Below are positions 10,150 to 20,900 of a stretch of 64,000 nt of DNA, piece after piece. The stretch is from positions 28,122,392-28,186,391 of the forward strand of contig NC_037596.1 in the NCBI RefSeq assembly GCF_003073045.1, given 5' to 3'. The notes beneath the pieces are model-generated. The model had not been told where the DNA came from. It was given only the letters and a program-made list of their open reading frames with translations, and did not search any database. Origin of the DNA: Pomacea canaliculata (lineage: Eukaryota; Mollusca; Gastropoda; Architaenioglossa; Ampullariidae). The stretch's first letter is position 1. Every line of letters begins with the position of its first letter. Both the position numbers and the translations under genes were made by a program.

Positions 10150-13100
10150 ATGAAGAGCAGTCTAGTGAAGGTTTGCTTGCTACTCGTCCTAGTGAGATTA
10201 ACCAAAGGTAAGTGGAAGACAAATTTCCGGTGGTTTGTTCATATTAGGAGTCCAAGGTATGTCAATGACACATTTCTGCTGGCTTCTAAAGTTTTTAAAA
10301 ACACCAGTCGTGATTATACATGTACTTACTAAGTGCGTCCAGGGAAAAGGAGATAATCTCCTCTACAAACGCAATTAATGCCGCAGGAGTTTCTTCCCTT
10401 TTCCCCCCGCTTGCTACAAACCTGCTGAAAATGTTTAGGGTCTGAGAAAGTTGTACTGATATCAATGAAAATCATTATTACTGTTTCCCTAAACAAAGAA
10501 GCTCCCCAAGAAAAATATATGATAAATATAAGTATCGAAGCCATCAGAAAACCATAAATCATCACTTACATGTATGAAAGATTCTGTAATTACAACTACA
10601 GCACAAGACAGCTCTAGAGGTAGTGTTGAGCGATGGATGGCAGGTAAAGATTTTTTTCCATGCCCACTGTCACATTCAAATCGCCAACAACTAAGGTCTA
10701 GATTTCAAATATGTCACTCGTCCCCATCTAAGGTACCGTTTCTTCTCCTTATCAAAACCTTTAGGCTTAGCTAGAGCTAGTCATTGAGTGGGGTCTTTCT
10801 CTTGTTTGTGCCGGCTGGTTGATGATAGGTGAAACGATGCTAGTTGTATGAATTTGCTCAATCGTATCCTTGTGTGTGTGTCAGTGCTAGCAGAGCATTT
10901 GGTCAACAAACGACAAGTCATCGGTTTTTTCCTAGCCTGGCCACCTCTAGCAAAATAAAAACGTATGTGTTATTTGATAGAAAAATACATACATTTCTGA
11001 ACTGGTATCGAGGAAATGAAGCATTTATAATGATGCAATAATTATCAAACAATTTTTTATCAGGAAACATGACATCGCAGTGTAGCACTAGCGACAGTTA
11101 TTGGGAAGTGCAAACGGACAAAACGAACAACACCTTTACCTGCACTGGACTGACAGCACAGGACACCATAGAGTGGTATGTCTGGAAAAGCATCACTGAT
11201 TATTTTTACCTTGGCAATTGCAAACCTCTAACAGCAGAACCAACTCAGTTTGTTTGTGACAACTCACAAGGGCAACCCATCTTTATAGCAAGCAGAACTT
11301 CTGCTGACACCGGTCTTATGGTCATCAATCCAGTTGCTGGAGGAGATGCTAGTCTGTATCAAGACTCTTGGCTTCTGTGCCAAGCCACGCGATCAGGGAC
11401 TACTGTGGGGAAAGCGGGCTGTCGCTTCGACTATATACGTAAGACAATTTTACTGATTTTAATTTTATATCATCTTTCATTAGAAATCGTTCTTTTGTAC
11501 TGAATATAGTGCAGCGAGATCGCTTGATTAGGGTGAGCTTATCTCTGACTATAGGTTATCCTTATATATATCTCTAATGCATGTTTCTTTGTGTGTGTGT
11601 AAAATAGTGATTGACAAATGTCCGTAAAAATATCTGCATGATATCCTAGAATTTAGTTACTTATCTAATTCTGCATGTCTGACAGATTTTAGCTCTTTCT
11701 TGATGCCAAAACCCTACATTATCATGCTCCCTCTTTAGATAAAAATTGTTTTATTTTACTTATGTCGCATGTCGCCAGATGCTAGTGAAGACACATCATG
11801 CACAGTTCAGTTTCGTAACGACACGTGGTCTGTGTACGGCCAGTGTAACATACAGAAAGCCTATTCCGTGCAGAACAGGTATCGGTGTGAATGGATTCAG
11901 ACTAAAGAGGTAAATACTGATAAGTGTTTATGTCATAAAGAAAACTGTAAAGGTAATTAACTATTAAGCATAACTTTTAAGTTGGGTCGTGTATAACTTT
12001 ACATTGTTGCAGTTATCACATTACTGTAATGACTTTATAATACACACTTTTCTCAAAATTTGTAACAGATGATTATGTTGGTTACATATATATCAAATTT
12101 TGCTACTTATTAGTTATATACTAAAACGAAAATCTTGTTCACCAAGATACAATTCTTAATCCGATATACTTTTTCCTATCTCTATATTAATCTCTTTGAA
12201 GTTTTAAGATTTATTACAGTTTTTTCCCCGTTGTCCATAACCTCAAAATTGCATAAAATGTTTGTATTCTTACCATTTTGATAGTTTATGTTTCAAAAGC
12301 ATATTTTGTGTAAATCTGTTTCCCTGTAAGCAGTACCTGTGTACATGTATACATATATATGTGTGTGCGCGCAAGATTTATCGGAAGATAAATCAAATTA
12401 AGTTTTTAAAGGAAATATTTACAGTTATCTTAACTACTGTCAAAGAATTAGACGCTCAATTTAGTTGATAACTTGAACATTTTTTTCATGTTTATTAGGT
12501 AACAAGGGAAGAGAAACTTTTGGCCAATGTCTCAATGTCGACTGTTTCTTCTGTCGGAATCTATGTTAATGGCTCTTGCAACTTCACCAGCTACCTCCCG
12601 CCTAATGGTCAGTACACTTACTACGTGACTGTTGTTCCAGGAGAAGTCCAGGTGACTGCAAGTTTCATTGGAAGTAATGTAATCCGTAAGTCGTTCTTAC
12701 TGTCACAAGAGCCGTTTGAACTTGCGGGATATTAGTTCTGCATCTTCAGATATTTTCAGATATTTACGGAACCCATCTTTCTTCCGGTCATGCAATTTTG
12801 ACTTCAGAAAGCAAGTGTTTCAAAGTAATGTGACATTGTATACCTTAACCCCTTGTTTTAAACTATTATGCGGTTGATTGTTTTGCTCGAATGTTACTTA
12901 TCTGAGCCATTGTCGAAAGTGGATGGAAAAAAAATTAAGAATTGAGTTTTAATACAAATGTTTACTGATATCTATCATATCAAAACAAAACAATAAAATA
13001 TAAATAAAAACACAAAACTGCTAAGATGGTTTTAAGATACATGCCTGAAATATTAAAAATAAATATAAAGATAGACTATTTCTTTTGGGCTTCTAAAGTA

Positions 13101-16100
13101 ATTGAAAAAAGCGTATATTATCATTTGAATTTGTACAGATTTACAGAAGCGTATTACAATTATTCAAAGTTAGTTGTATGAATAGGCGTGAGTTTTTGTC
13201 TTTTTTTCCTTCCTTTGTGAGCAAGTGAGTAGGTAAGCTTTTGCTTTAAAAAGTTAAATATCTTTTTGATATTGTCAAGAAAGGTCGCCCCTCCGGCACA
13301 CCTTACCACAACTGTCCACAGTATGTACAAGAAGGTGGCGCAATCAACTGCAAATGTTTTATAAGTGACCTGGGCAGCCCACCTGGTAAACTACAATGGA
13401 ATACTACTCTTTCGTCAGAACTACGTCTTCCAAACGTACAACAATTTGATTACGGGACGTACACCTGTCAGCTACTTTGGAACAACACGGTTGTCCAATC
13501 TGTGGAGTATGTCTTAAAAAAGGGATGTAAGTAGACGTTGTCATTATCTTTATGTCCACCTCTGTATTTATTTGTGATTTTTTCTCTCCCTTTCTTTTTT
13601 GAATTAATTGTGAATGTCACTGTTTCCAACAGACTCTGCAAAAGTGCCGATCTTCAATATAAATAGTTTTGACAGCAAGACAGTTAATGTTGATGAGAAA
13701 TCTCATGTGGAGATGAGATGCTATTCTGATGGAAAGCCCACTCCGAGCAGTCGACTGATAAATGCAGCAGAACCTTCTCAGTCTCTCAATCACAGTCAGC
13801 CTGCAGATGACGATGTTGACGAGGAAAGGTCAGGGGAGGTCAGCCTCAGTATACATCAAGTACAGTGTCAGGTGTCAGGAGTGTACAGGTGTGAGGTCAA
13901 CAACAGCATCGGACAGGATAGTCAGAGTCGTACATTACTGGTGTCCTGTAAGTGTTTGAAGCGTAAAATAATAGAAACAAAAACTTACAGGGCTTTTAAC
14001 ATATTTAAATAAACAAAATCTAACTTTCAAGGGGTTTAACGAATATTAGCTAAAAAAACCCATGGTATGAAAATAAACTCACATACAATATTAAGAGCTA
14101 TAAAATGTGTAAAAGAGTGGTGTTGGTAGTTGTGAGAAAAATAACTGTTTTTCCTAGTTAAAAACCATATCATATTTTCTTTTGTGTTGTGCCTTTAGAA
14201 ATGGAAATTGTTACTACAAACGATTTATGATGTAAGCTACAAAATTAATTAGTTTAATTTGTTGTTTTATTCAATATAAATATCTCTACAATGTAAAGTT
14301 TTAATGTCAGTACGTATTATAACAGTCAGACTTCTTGTAATTTTTTTAAAGTAAAATTACATCCTTACAATATAATATTACAGGTGCCCCCAGGAGAACC
14401 AATATCGATGGGAATCCTCCAACAGTCAATGTAAGAAATGGTTCAGGAGTGCTAACAGTTAACATGACGGCTTACCCTACACCACAGATTAAAACATCAG
14501 GCTATCTTGGCACAAACAACAGTTCTGATGGACTCCAAGTAAAAGAAAACAGTGTCTATGCTTCCTGTTCCACAACTTTGCTTGCACCAGCTTCAGTCAC
14601 CTGCAATGTCATAGTCATCAACATGACACACAATGACGAGGGTTTCTACAAAATCGTATTCAGCAACAGCTTAGGAGACTTGCCTTTCACATTCTTTGTC
14701 AAAGGTAATTGTAGCCAGGGGAACAATTTACAAACCCACAAAGGCTCTTTAATAAAAAAAACAAACCTAGTCCTAAATGTTAAATCAAATGCATGACCTT
14801 ATTTAAAGTTAACTGTTTATTATTCTACTTCTTATACACTAATCAGTATGAATTTGTATTTGTCTTGAACTAGTTTAAAATGAAGTATTTAAATATATTT
14901 CATTTTTCGTTTAAGAATCTTATCTTTTCTGTATTATGCTAAAGATTATGTTTGTTCTAATGAAATGGAAAATGGGAAAAATGAAAAAATGAGCTTCAGA
15001 GATTTTCATTGACCTATACAGTGTCAGAGAACGACCAGCAGGCCTGGGCGACCACAAAGACAGACGAGAACATCGCTGGAATCGTCGTGTTGGCCGTGAT
15101 GTTGTCAGTTGTCGTTGTGTTGATTCTTGTGACCGTCATCTGGGTGTGGCGACGTGGATGGACTTTACCGTGTGCTGGTAATGATATACTTTTTTTGTAC
15201 AACTTTTCACAACTGTTGTGTTTTCTTCTTTTTTCTGTGTGCATGTGTGTGTGCTTTCTTTTAGATGTAGTGTTCATGTTCATGTTTATATCTGCATAGA
15301 TAGTTACAGTTAAGAAAGACATGACTGTTATGTCAACAAAATGATATATGTAAATAAACATGATTTAATATACTATTTTTGAATTGCAGATAGAGCTAAT
15401 CAAAGAAACACGCAGCAAAACCAAAGAAGGTAAGTCGTGGTAATATGTACACAGTTTGACAAAATACAGCTTGAAAGACTATGGCAAAACTGTTTACTAT
15501 TGGATAATATTTATACTTTCTCTCGTTATTCGGTTGTAAATCTTTTTAGTTTTTGAGAATAAAAGTTTGGTATACTTGCAGCGGCGTTATATCAGAACAA
15601 TCCTTGACTCCTGTGACCACAGAAACTTCAGGCACAACAGATGGTAAGTCCCTCAAATTATCTCTATACTATCTCAAAATATAGACAGAGACGCAGTTTA
15701 ATGTATTCTGATATATGCGAAGGTGTGACTATGTTCAAGAGTTAATTTAAGTGTCATCAAAGAACAATTTACCTCCTGACTGCATGAGCTGATTGATTAG
15801 TTTATTTAAATGTTGTTTTTTTTTTTACCTAGCGATGACTTCGCGCTTTTAGTGTAAAGGGACATAATAGAAGTGGATAAATAAATGTTCCCCTGATAAA
15901 CTCTAGACTTCCCTCTAATAAATGCAGGTGCTGAGGAAAGATATCATTTACAAGTGAAGTTTCAAAAATTTTCAGAATTCTTTATAAAGAACAATAACTC
16001 TAATATATGTTTAAAGATCTACTCTCTCTTTAAAAATGCTTCAGCAAAACATCGGCATCCTACTTAGTAAAGAAAACAGAAATATTTGTCATTAATTGTT

Positions 16101-16629
16101 GCAGGAAGAGTGACTCCGCTTTATGACGCATTACAAATGAAAGATGTAGGAATGCGATCACACTATGAAGGAATACTGAGACAGCAAAATGTATCGGAAA
16201 TATCTTCTTATGAAGGTAGGACGCATATGAACGAATTTTTAAATTTTGCTTGTACTTTGTGAAAAGGCGATGAATTTTTCTTTGCAACCTTTGCTGAACA
16301 AACTGCAAAATTAAGTTTTAAAGTAAATTCCAATATACTTATAGTATTTGCTGCTTGTCTTTTTTTGTAAGAAAACTTTAAACTAGGGAATTCCGCATTA
16401 CCATCTTTTCACTGAACACATATTGATCATAATTAACCTTAATAAATCATACTTGTAGTATCGCTCTTTTGGTAGTGCAGTGCCTGCTTAGAACTTTTAA
16501 TTGACATATTCTAAATAAATAAAACAGAAAGCTTAATGTTTTTAACAAGTTATAGATTTTTTTAACCGAAATATGGTTTCAGATGTGAGCAGCCGTATGA
16601 CGAGAAACGAACCCACATATATGAACTGA
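10150..16629 (+). CDS. Gene B: short Ig-superfamily receptor, complete, 12 exons, 681 aa
   Basis: Exons: 10150-10207, 11064-11438, 11779-11909, 12499-12685, 13284-13526, 13633-13947, 14384-14704, 15022-15177, 15390-15429, 15582-15643, 16105-16215, 16583-16629 (TGA). All borders are GT-AG, phases match and no stop interrupts. Exon 1 is a signal peptide (MKSSLVKVCLLLVLVRLTK). Exon 2 is a divergent Ig-like domain with CTGLTAQDT and a later LLCQA. Exons 3-4 form a second Cys-containing domain split by a phase-0 intron. Exons 5-7 are three Ig-like domains (exon 5 has the classic GTYTCQLLW). Exon 8 gives the membrane helix and WRRGWTLPC. Exons 9-12 are the tail. Compared with long gene C it lacks the counterparts of C exons 6-9. 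It appears functional and is the best model for the short type. Confidence 0.85.
16105..16629 (+). other. Gene B cytoplasmic signalling exons
   Basis: Exon 16105-16215 encodes PLYDAL and SHYEGI with ten residues between YxxL and YxxI, the same layout as in A and C but with YEGI instead of YEEI. The last exon ends EPTYMN-stop, a terminal Y-x-N (here YMN) that fits Grb2-type SH2 binding. Confidence 0.75.
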
Positions 16630-17029
16630 GGAATGCAGTTGTTTAAGAAGTGTTCCAAGTGCTAAATCAAGATTTTATACACATTAAAAAACTTTTCGCT
16701 ATCCTTAAAAGTTGAAAGAGTTTTTTTTGTAATATTTTCACCAACACAAACAACTTAATTATTTAATGATGCAGCTTAAATTACTTTTAATTCTAAATTT
16801 TAAAGCATTGTTGAAGATTTACAAAGAAATAAAAAGACCTATGAATCCTCCTTTTATTGACCGATAATTCAGTATCGTAGGGGCTATAAATGTTGTTACA
16901 ATATTACTGCAATAGGTACTATGGAACCATCAGAGAAGTAGCCTTCGAGAGAACAAAACAAGATTTAAAAGTCTGATCAGAAAAACACCAAACCAACAGC
17001 TAACCCTTTACAGAGTCGTCGCATCAAGA
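16630..17029 (+). other. 3' untranslated region and flank of gene B
   Basis: An AATAAA signal lies at 16828-16833. Similarity to the region after gene D (45528 onward) continues to about 16930 (AATATTACTGCAATAGGTA against AATATCACCACAATAGGTA near 46070), then stops. No gene was seen. Confidence 0.55.
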
Positions 17030-17123
17030 GCGAGCTATGTTGTACCCGTGATGCAAGCCCACGAGACCCGAAGAAAGTAACCAACAAGCATATATTTTAT
17101 TAGAATATACATTAGTATTCAAA
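17030..17123 (+). repeat. Direct repeat flanking the NERD-helicase locus, left copy
   Basis: The stretch containing CACGAGACCCGAAGAAAGTA and an AT-rich tail with ATATTTTATTAGAAT is repeated in the same orientation at about 25058-25151. The two copies differ at a handful of positions and bracket about 8 kb that holds the - strand gene. The class is unknown. Confidence 0.65.
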
Positions 17124-17136
17124 TACACAGGCCCCT

Positions 17137-17456
17137 GATGTGAATTCCAGTGACATTCCGACACAGGGCGGGAAAAGAAAAAGGAAACTGAGAGGATCTA
17201 GAGGAGGAGTCAGACACAGACTGAAGAGGAGAGGGTGCCGACATCCACTGCCAGCCATCACCTGTCGAATGTGCGTTCTCTTCACAACAAACAGGATGAG
17301 CTCTCTGCGCTCATTAAATTCGATGGAGACTACCGACGCTGTGACCTCTTCTGTTTCACTGAAACATGGCTAACAGAGGAGGAGACATTCGGACTTGAAG
17401 GATACACAACGATTCGATTTGACAGGAATGCACAAGCGACAAATAAGCATGTAGGG
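17137..17456 (+). pseudogene. CR1/Jockey-like LINE fragment: start of endonuclease domain
   Basis: A basic linker (RGSRGGVRHRLKRRG) in one frame is followed in another by LSNVRSLHNKQDELSALI and DLFCFTETWLTEEE, the characteristic beginning of the endonuclease of CR1/Jockey-like LINEs (N-V-R-S-L, C-F-T-E-T-W-L). One frame change separates the two parts. It is cut off at 17456 by a hAT-like terminus. Confidence 0.65.
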
Positions 17457-17495
17457 CAGCGGTTCTCAACCTTTTACTTGTGACGCCCCCCCTTA
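17457..17495 (+). mobile_element. Solitary hAT-like terminus
   Basis: CAGCGGTTCTCAACCTTTT followed by a CGCCCCCCC run matches the familiar end of hAT elements. I could not find the matching inverted end downstream, so only one terminus remains or the other end has been lost. Confidence 0.45.
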
Positions 17496-17520
17496 CGAAC
17501 ACCTGAGATCGAGATTTTGG

Positions 17521-17671
17521 CTTTCGACTCCTGACTCCGATCGTCAATATTGGCCATGTTGTTGAGTCCCTGCCAAGCTACTCGGATGTTACCTGTAGCA
17601 AACTGAGACTCGATTTTGGACTTGTTCTTCACCTTGACCCAACGGATAGCATCATGGACCTCTCTATGTAC
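17521..17671 (-). pseudogene. LINE fragment, linker between endonuclease and reverse transcriptase
   Basis: On the - strand, a segment reading KSKIESQFATGNIRVAWQGL matches the conserved 'ESQF...N.R..WQGL' linker found between endonuclease and reverse transcriptase in CR1/Jockey-like LINEs. It lies in opposite orientation to the fragment at 17137, so the two come from separate or rearranged copies. Confidence 0.55.
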
Positions 17672-17713
17672 AAATCTTCTGTCAGCACAACATTGACAAA
17701 ACACGCATGCATA

Positions 17714-17739
17714 CTCACACACACACACACACACACACT
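17714..17739. repeat. (CA)n microsatellite
   Basis: About twelve CA dinucleotides in a row, between LINE debris and the 3' end of the - strand gene. Confidence 0.9.
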
Positions 17740-17987
17740 GTCATACGCTCCTTGCCAGCTTTTATTAAGATCTCATTAGACTGGACTAGACCCAGGAAGA
17801 CATTTAATTTCACACTGTTATAATTTGAGGTTAAGTAAACAAAACTGAGTGTGTATGATGTTGATGTTGATGCTAGTTGTTGTGGAAACAGAGACACGGA
17901 CTGCACCTCGTGTTGTGAGTATATATATAATTACGTCATGTGTATGATGTCATAAGGTGATGATGTCAGATGATCAGCAGTTTTTCA

Positions 17988-20900
17988 TCAGCGGGAGACA
18001 ATCACAAGCTGTGACGTACACCGTGACATGAAGTGAAGTCGAGAGAAAACATCATCAACATCATTGACACAGACGACGACTTTTCTCTCCAGCCCACGAA
18101 CTAGACCTCCATCAGCCGCCCACACCACGTCACTGCGGGCCGTGGCCACGTCTTCAGTGTTATCATCCTTCATCACCCGCACTGGAATACCCGCTTTTTT
18201 AAGCGCTTTCACCAAACCCGAGTCGTCACTAACTGGCCACCCGTTCAACACTAGCAGGTCTCTCCACTGCAGGCAGGGTGAACAGGGTGATGTGTTGCCG
18301 CTGGTGGTCGTGACGCTCAAGGTAGTTGACGTGACATTCTCTGTTATTAACATACAAAGTGTGTTTCTTGTGTAAGTCACATGTCGTAGATACAGCGTAC
18401 ACACTGACAGACACATGGATATAAACAGTGACGTAATAACGTGGTGACATAACATGAGAGACACACGTGACAACACAGTTTTCTTCACAAGACCGTTTCT
18501 CACCTGCCTGTTATTTATCACATCGTTAACTGTTCACCTGTCAACTGACGTTACACTCCACAACACCCACACCTACCTGTAACACCAACACGGAGACTGT
18601 GTAGGAAGCTGGCCACGTCACGACCGCACGTCACACAGTCAACTGGCCTGCGACATGAGTGACCCTGACCTCGGTGATACAGCCGTCTGACTGACGGGCC
18701 GTCTGTGTGGTCGGGCACACCTCGCTCACTGTACTCCTGCACATTACGGTACTCAGTGATGTTTGCGTCCTGCTCGACTTCCCTGACGACGGACGGTGGA
18801 GAGCGGAGGGGTCTGGTTAAATCTTCCACTCGCCAGCCAGCGGGTGCGTGTCCATAGTAACAACTTGCCGCCCAAAGATGGAGATGAGGAACTTGTGTCA
18901 GCAACTTGTCACATACAGTCTTGAAGAGGTCTGACCTGTCACGTGTGTTACAGAGGCTGATAGACGTGCTACACCATGTACTGTCACTAATATGTGTGTT
19001 TATGTTAGTTCCTTGTCGGTGACGTCATCAATTAATAAAATCATAACTTTATGTAAACAACGTAAACATAATGACACCTGTTGCTATACAATCTGTATAA
19101 CAGCCGATGTAAAAGAACAAATTTACTTTTACCTGTAGTACAACACCTCCATCAGGTGTGCCAGCCATTTAGGAATTATCACCTGTTAAACACCTGCTAG
19201 TCATTATGAGATCAAAAATAGCGCCATCTCCCTGGTTATCATCACATCACAAGCTGTGCTACTCACACCACTTCATCAGCGATGACGTACAAGGACCCTT
19301 CGCTCGACGCCTGTGACAAGTCGTTGACGGCCTTCTCCACGGCTTCATGGTCAGCAAGGTCATACAGCAGAAGGTGAGGCTGACCGGGTGATACACCTGC
19401 TGACTGTTGTGTCTTTACTGTCTGCAGCAACAGGTGATACAGCATGGTGCACGCTGCACGACTCCCCCACCACGTACTGACAACGTAGACGTGGTGACCA
19501 CACTGCAGCCACTGTATGGCCATCAGCAGCAGCACCACAGTTTTACCTGTACCGGGCGGTCCGGTGACAAAGAGTCTGGAAGGCGCCGTGTGTAGCAGGT
19601 GAACTTGCTCCGGGAAGAGTGTTATTACAGCAGTGTAGCACTCTCCTGTCCACCACACGGCCTCACCCAGGGTCTTGACCCTCACACGTGGAGGACTTGT
19701 ACATGGCACAGTCACTGTTGTCGCCGGACCACAGAATCTTGTGCAGTCAGTAAATAATAATGTATATTTCAGATGTTTTCCAAGAACAATTATTAAGAAG
19801 TACAGTAATGAAAGTATTTTAAGTTAATTGTTTGTTACCTGCATTGCCTCTAATAGTAAATTTGCCATTTTTCTCAAATTAAAAAAAAATTCATTTCATT
19901 TAAAACTAAAGAGAACATTTATTTTACCTTATTTATGCTAACTCCAGTTATTTCTGTAGCTTATTTCTATAGTGGACAACACGAACTGCTTGAAATTGAA
20001 CATTTACATACTCCAGTACAATGCAAAGCAACAAACTAAAGAAATTTCAAGGAAAAGTGTGTTTATAATTCAACAAATTTATAGCATGCAATCAGTGAAA
20101 ACAAAAACAACCAAAAAATTTGACGAAATGGAGTTACGATTTACTTGTTGGCAATGATTAATGAATACAGAAATATTAAATGTTATGATTCCAGATAAAA
20201 GCCAAACCTTGAAAACCTGATTTCATTGTCCGGTGACATTTTCCTACTGTACTGCCAGGAAGTGAAGCAGATGACAGTTCAGTGACATAAACACTCACTG
20301 ACCTCAAGTATTAGACATCTTGTGATGTTCTTTGAGCGATGTGAGGTAGGAGAAGTACACAGACAGAATATTTTACAGTCTTACTGTTCATACTCCTCTG
20401 GTGTAAACACAACGTGAGCGGGAAGTAACCTTCGTTTGTTGAAAAATTCCTCCGCGTGTCATCCCACTGACTGTGAATCACTTTAAAGTATTTATTGCAA
20501 GTGCAATAACCTACGGACCGTTCCGAGGACGAAACACTTTGTTTTTTATAAAAAAAATTTTTTTTTGACGAAACATTATTAGACCAGACAGTTTGGTAAC
20601 TGTGTTAACAGGCGCCTAATACAGAGAGTAAAAATTATGTGTGCCTCCGGACAAGATGTGAATTCAGGACCACTGTTCACTCCAGTTGTGACAAGCGAGC
20701 GTCTGACCAATACGCTACCAGTGTGCCTCCGTTCAACCCAGGTGCCTCACATCTGCTTTGATCATCTTTCACATGAACACCTTACGAGATTAGTGAGGTG
20801 AGGACTGATGTAACATCTAAGCAGCGACCTTGTCGTTCACTATAGGGCTTAGACTTCTACAGGGTTATGACTACACATTATTGTAATATTTACCTGGCTA

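Noticed and set aside
13762-13959. Alternative + frame over gene B exon 6
   Set aside because: The same bases encode a conserved Ig domain in the other frame with correct splice phases.
15014-15361. - strand open frame over the gene B membrane exon
   Set aside because: Antisense of the membrane helix exon and the adjacent simple sequence.
18064-18375. 103-codon + strand open frame
   Set aside because: It is the antisense of the last exon of the - strand helicase gene.
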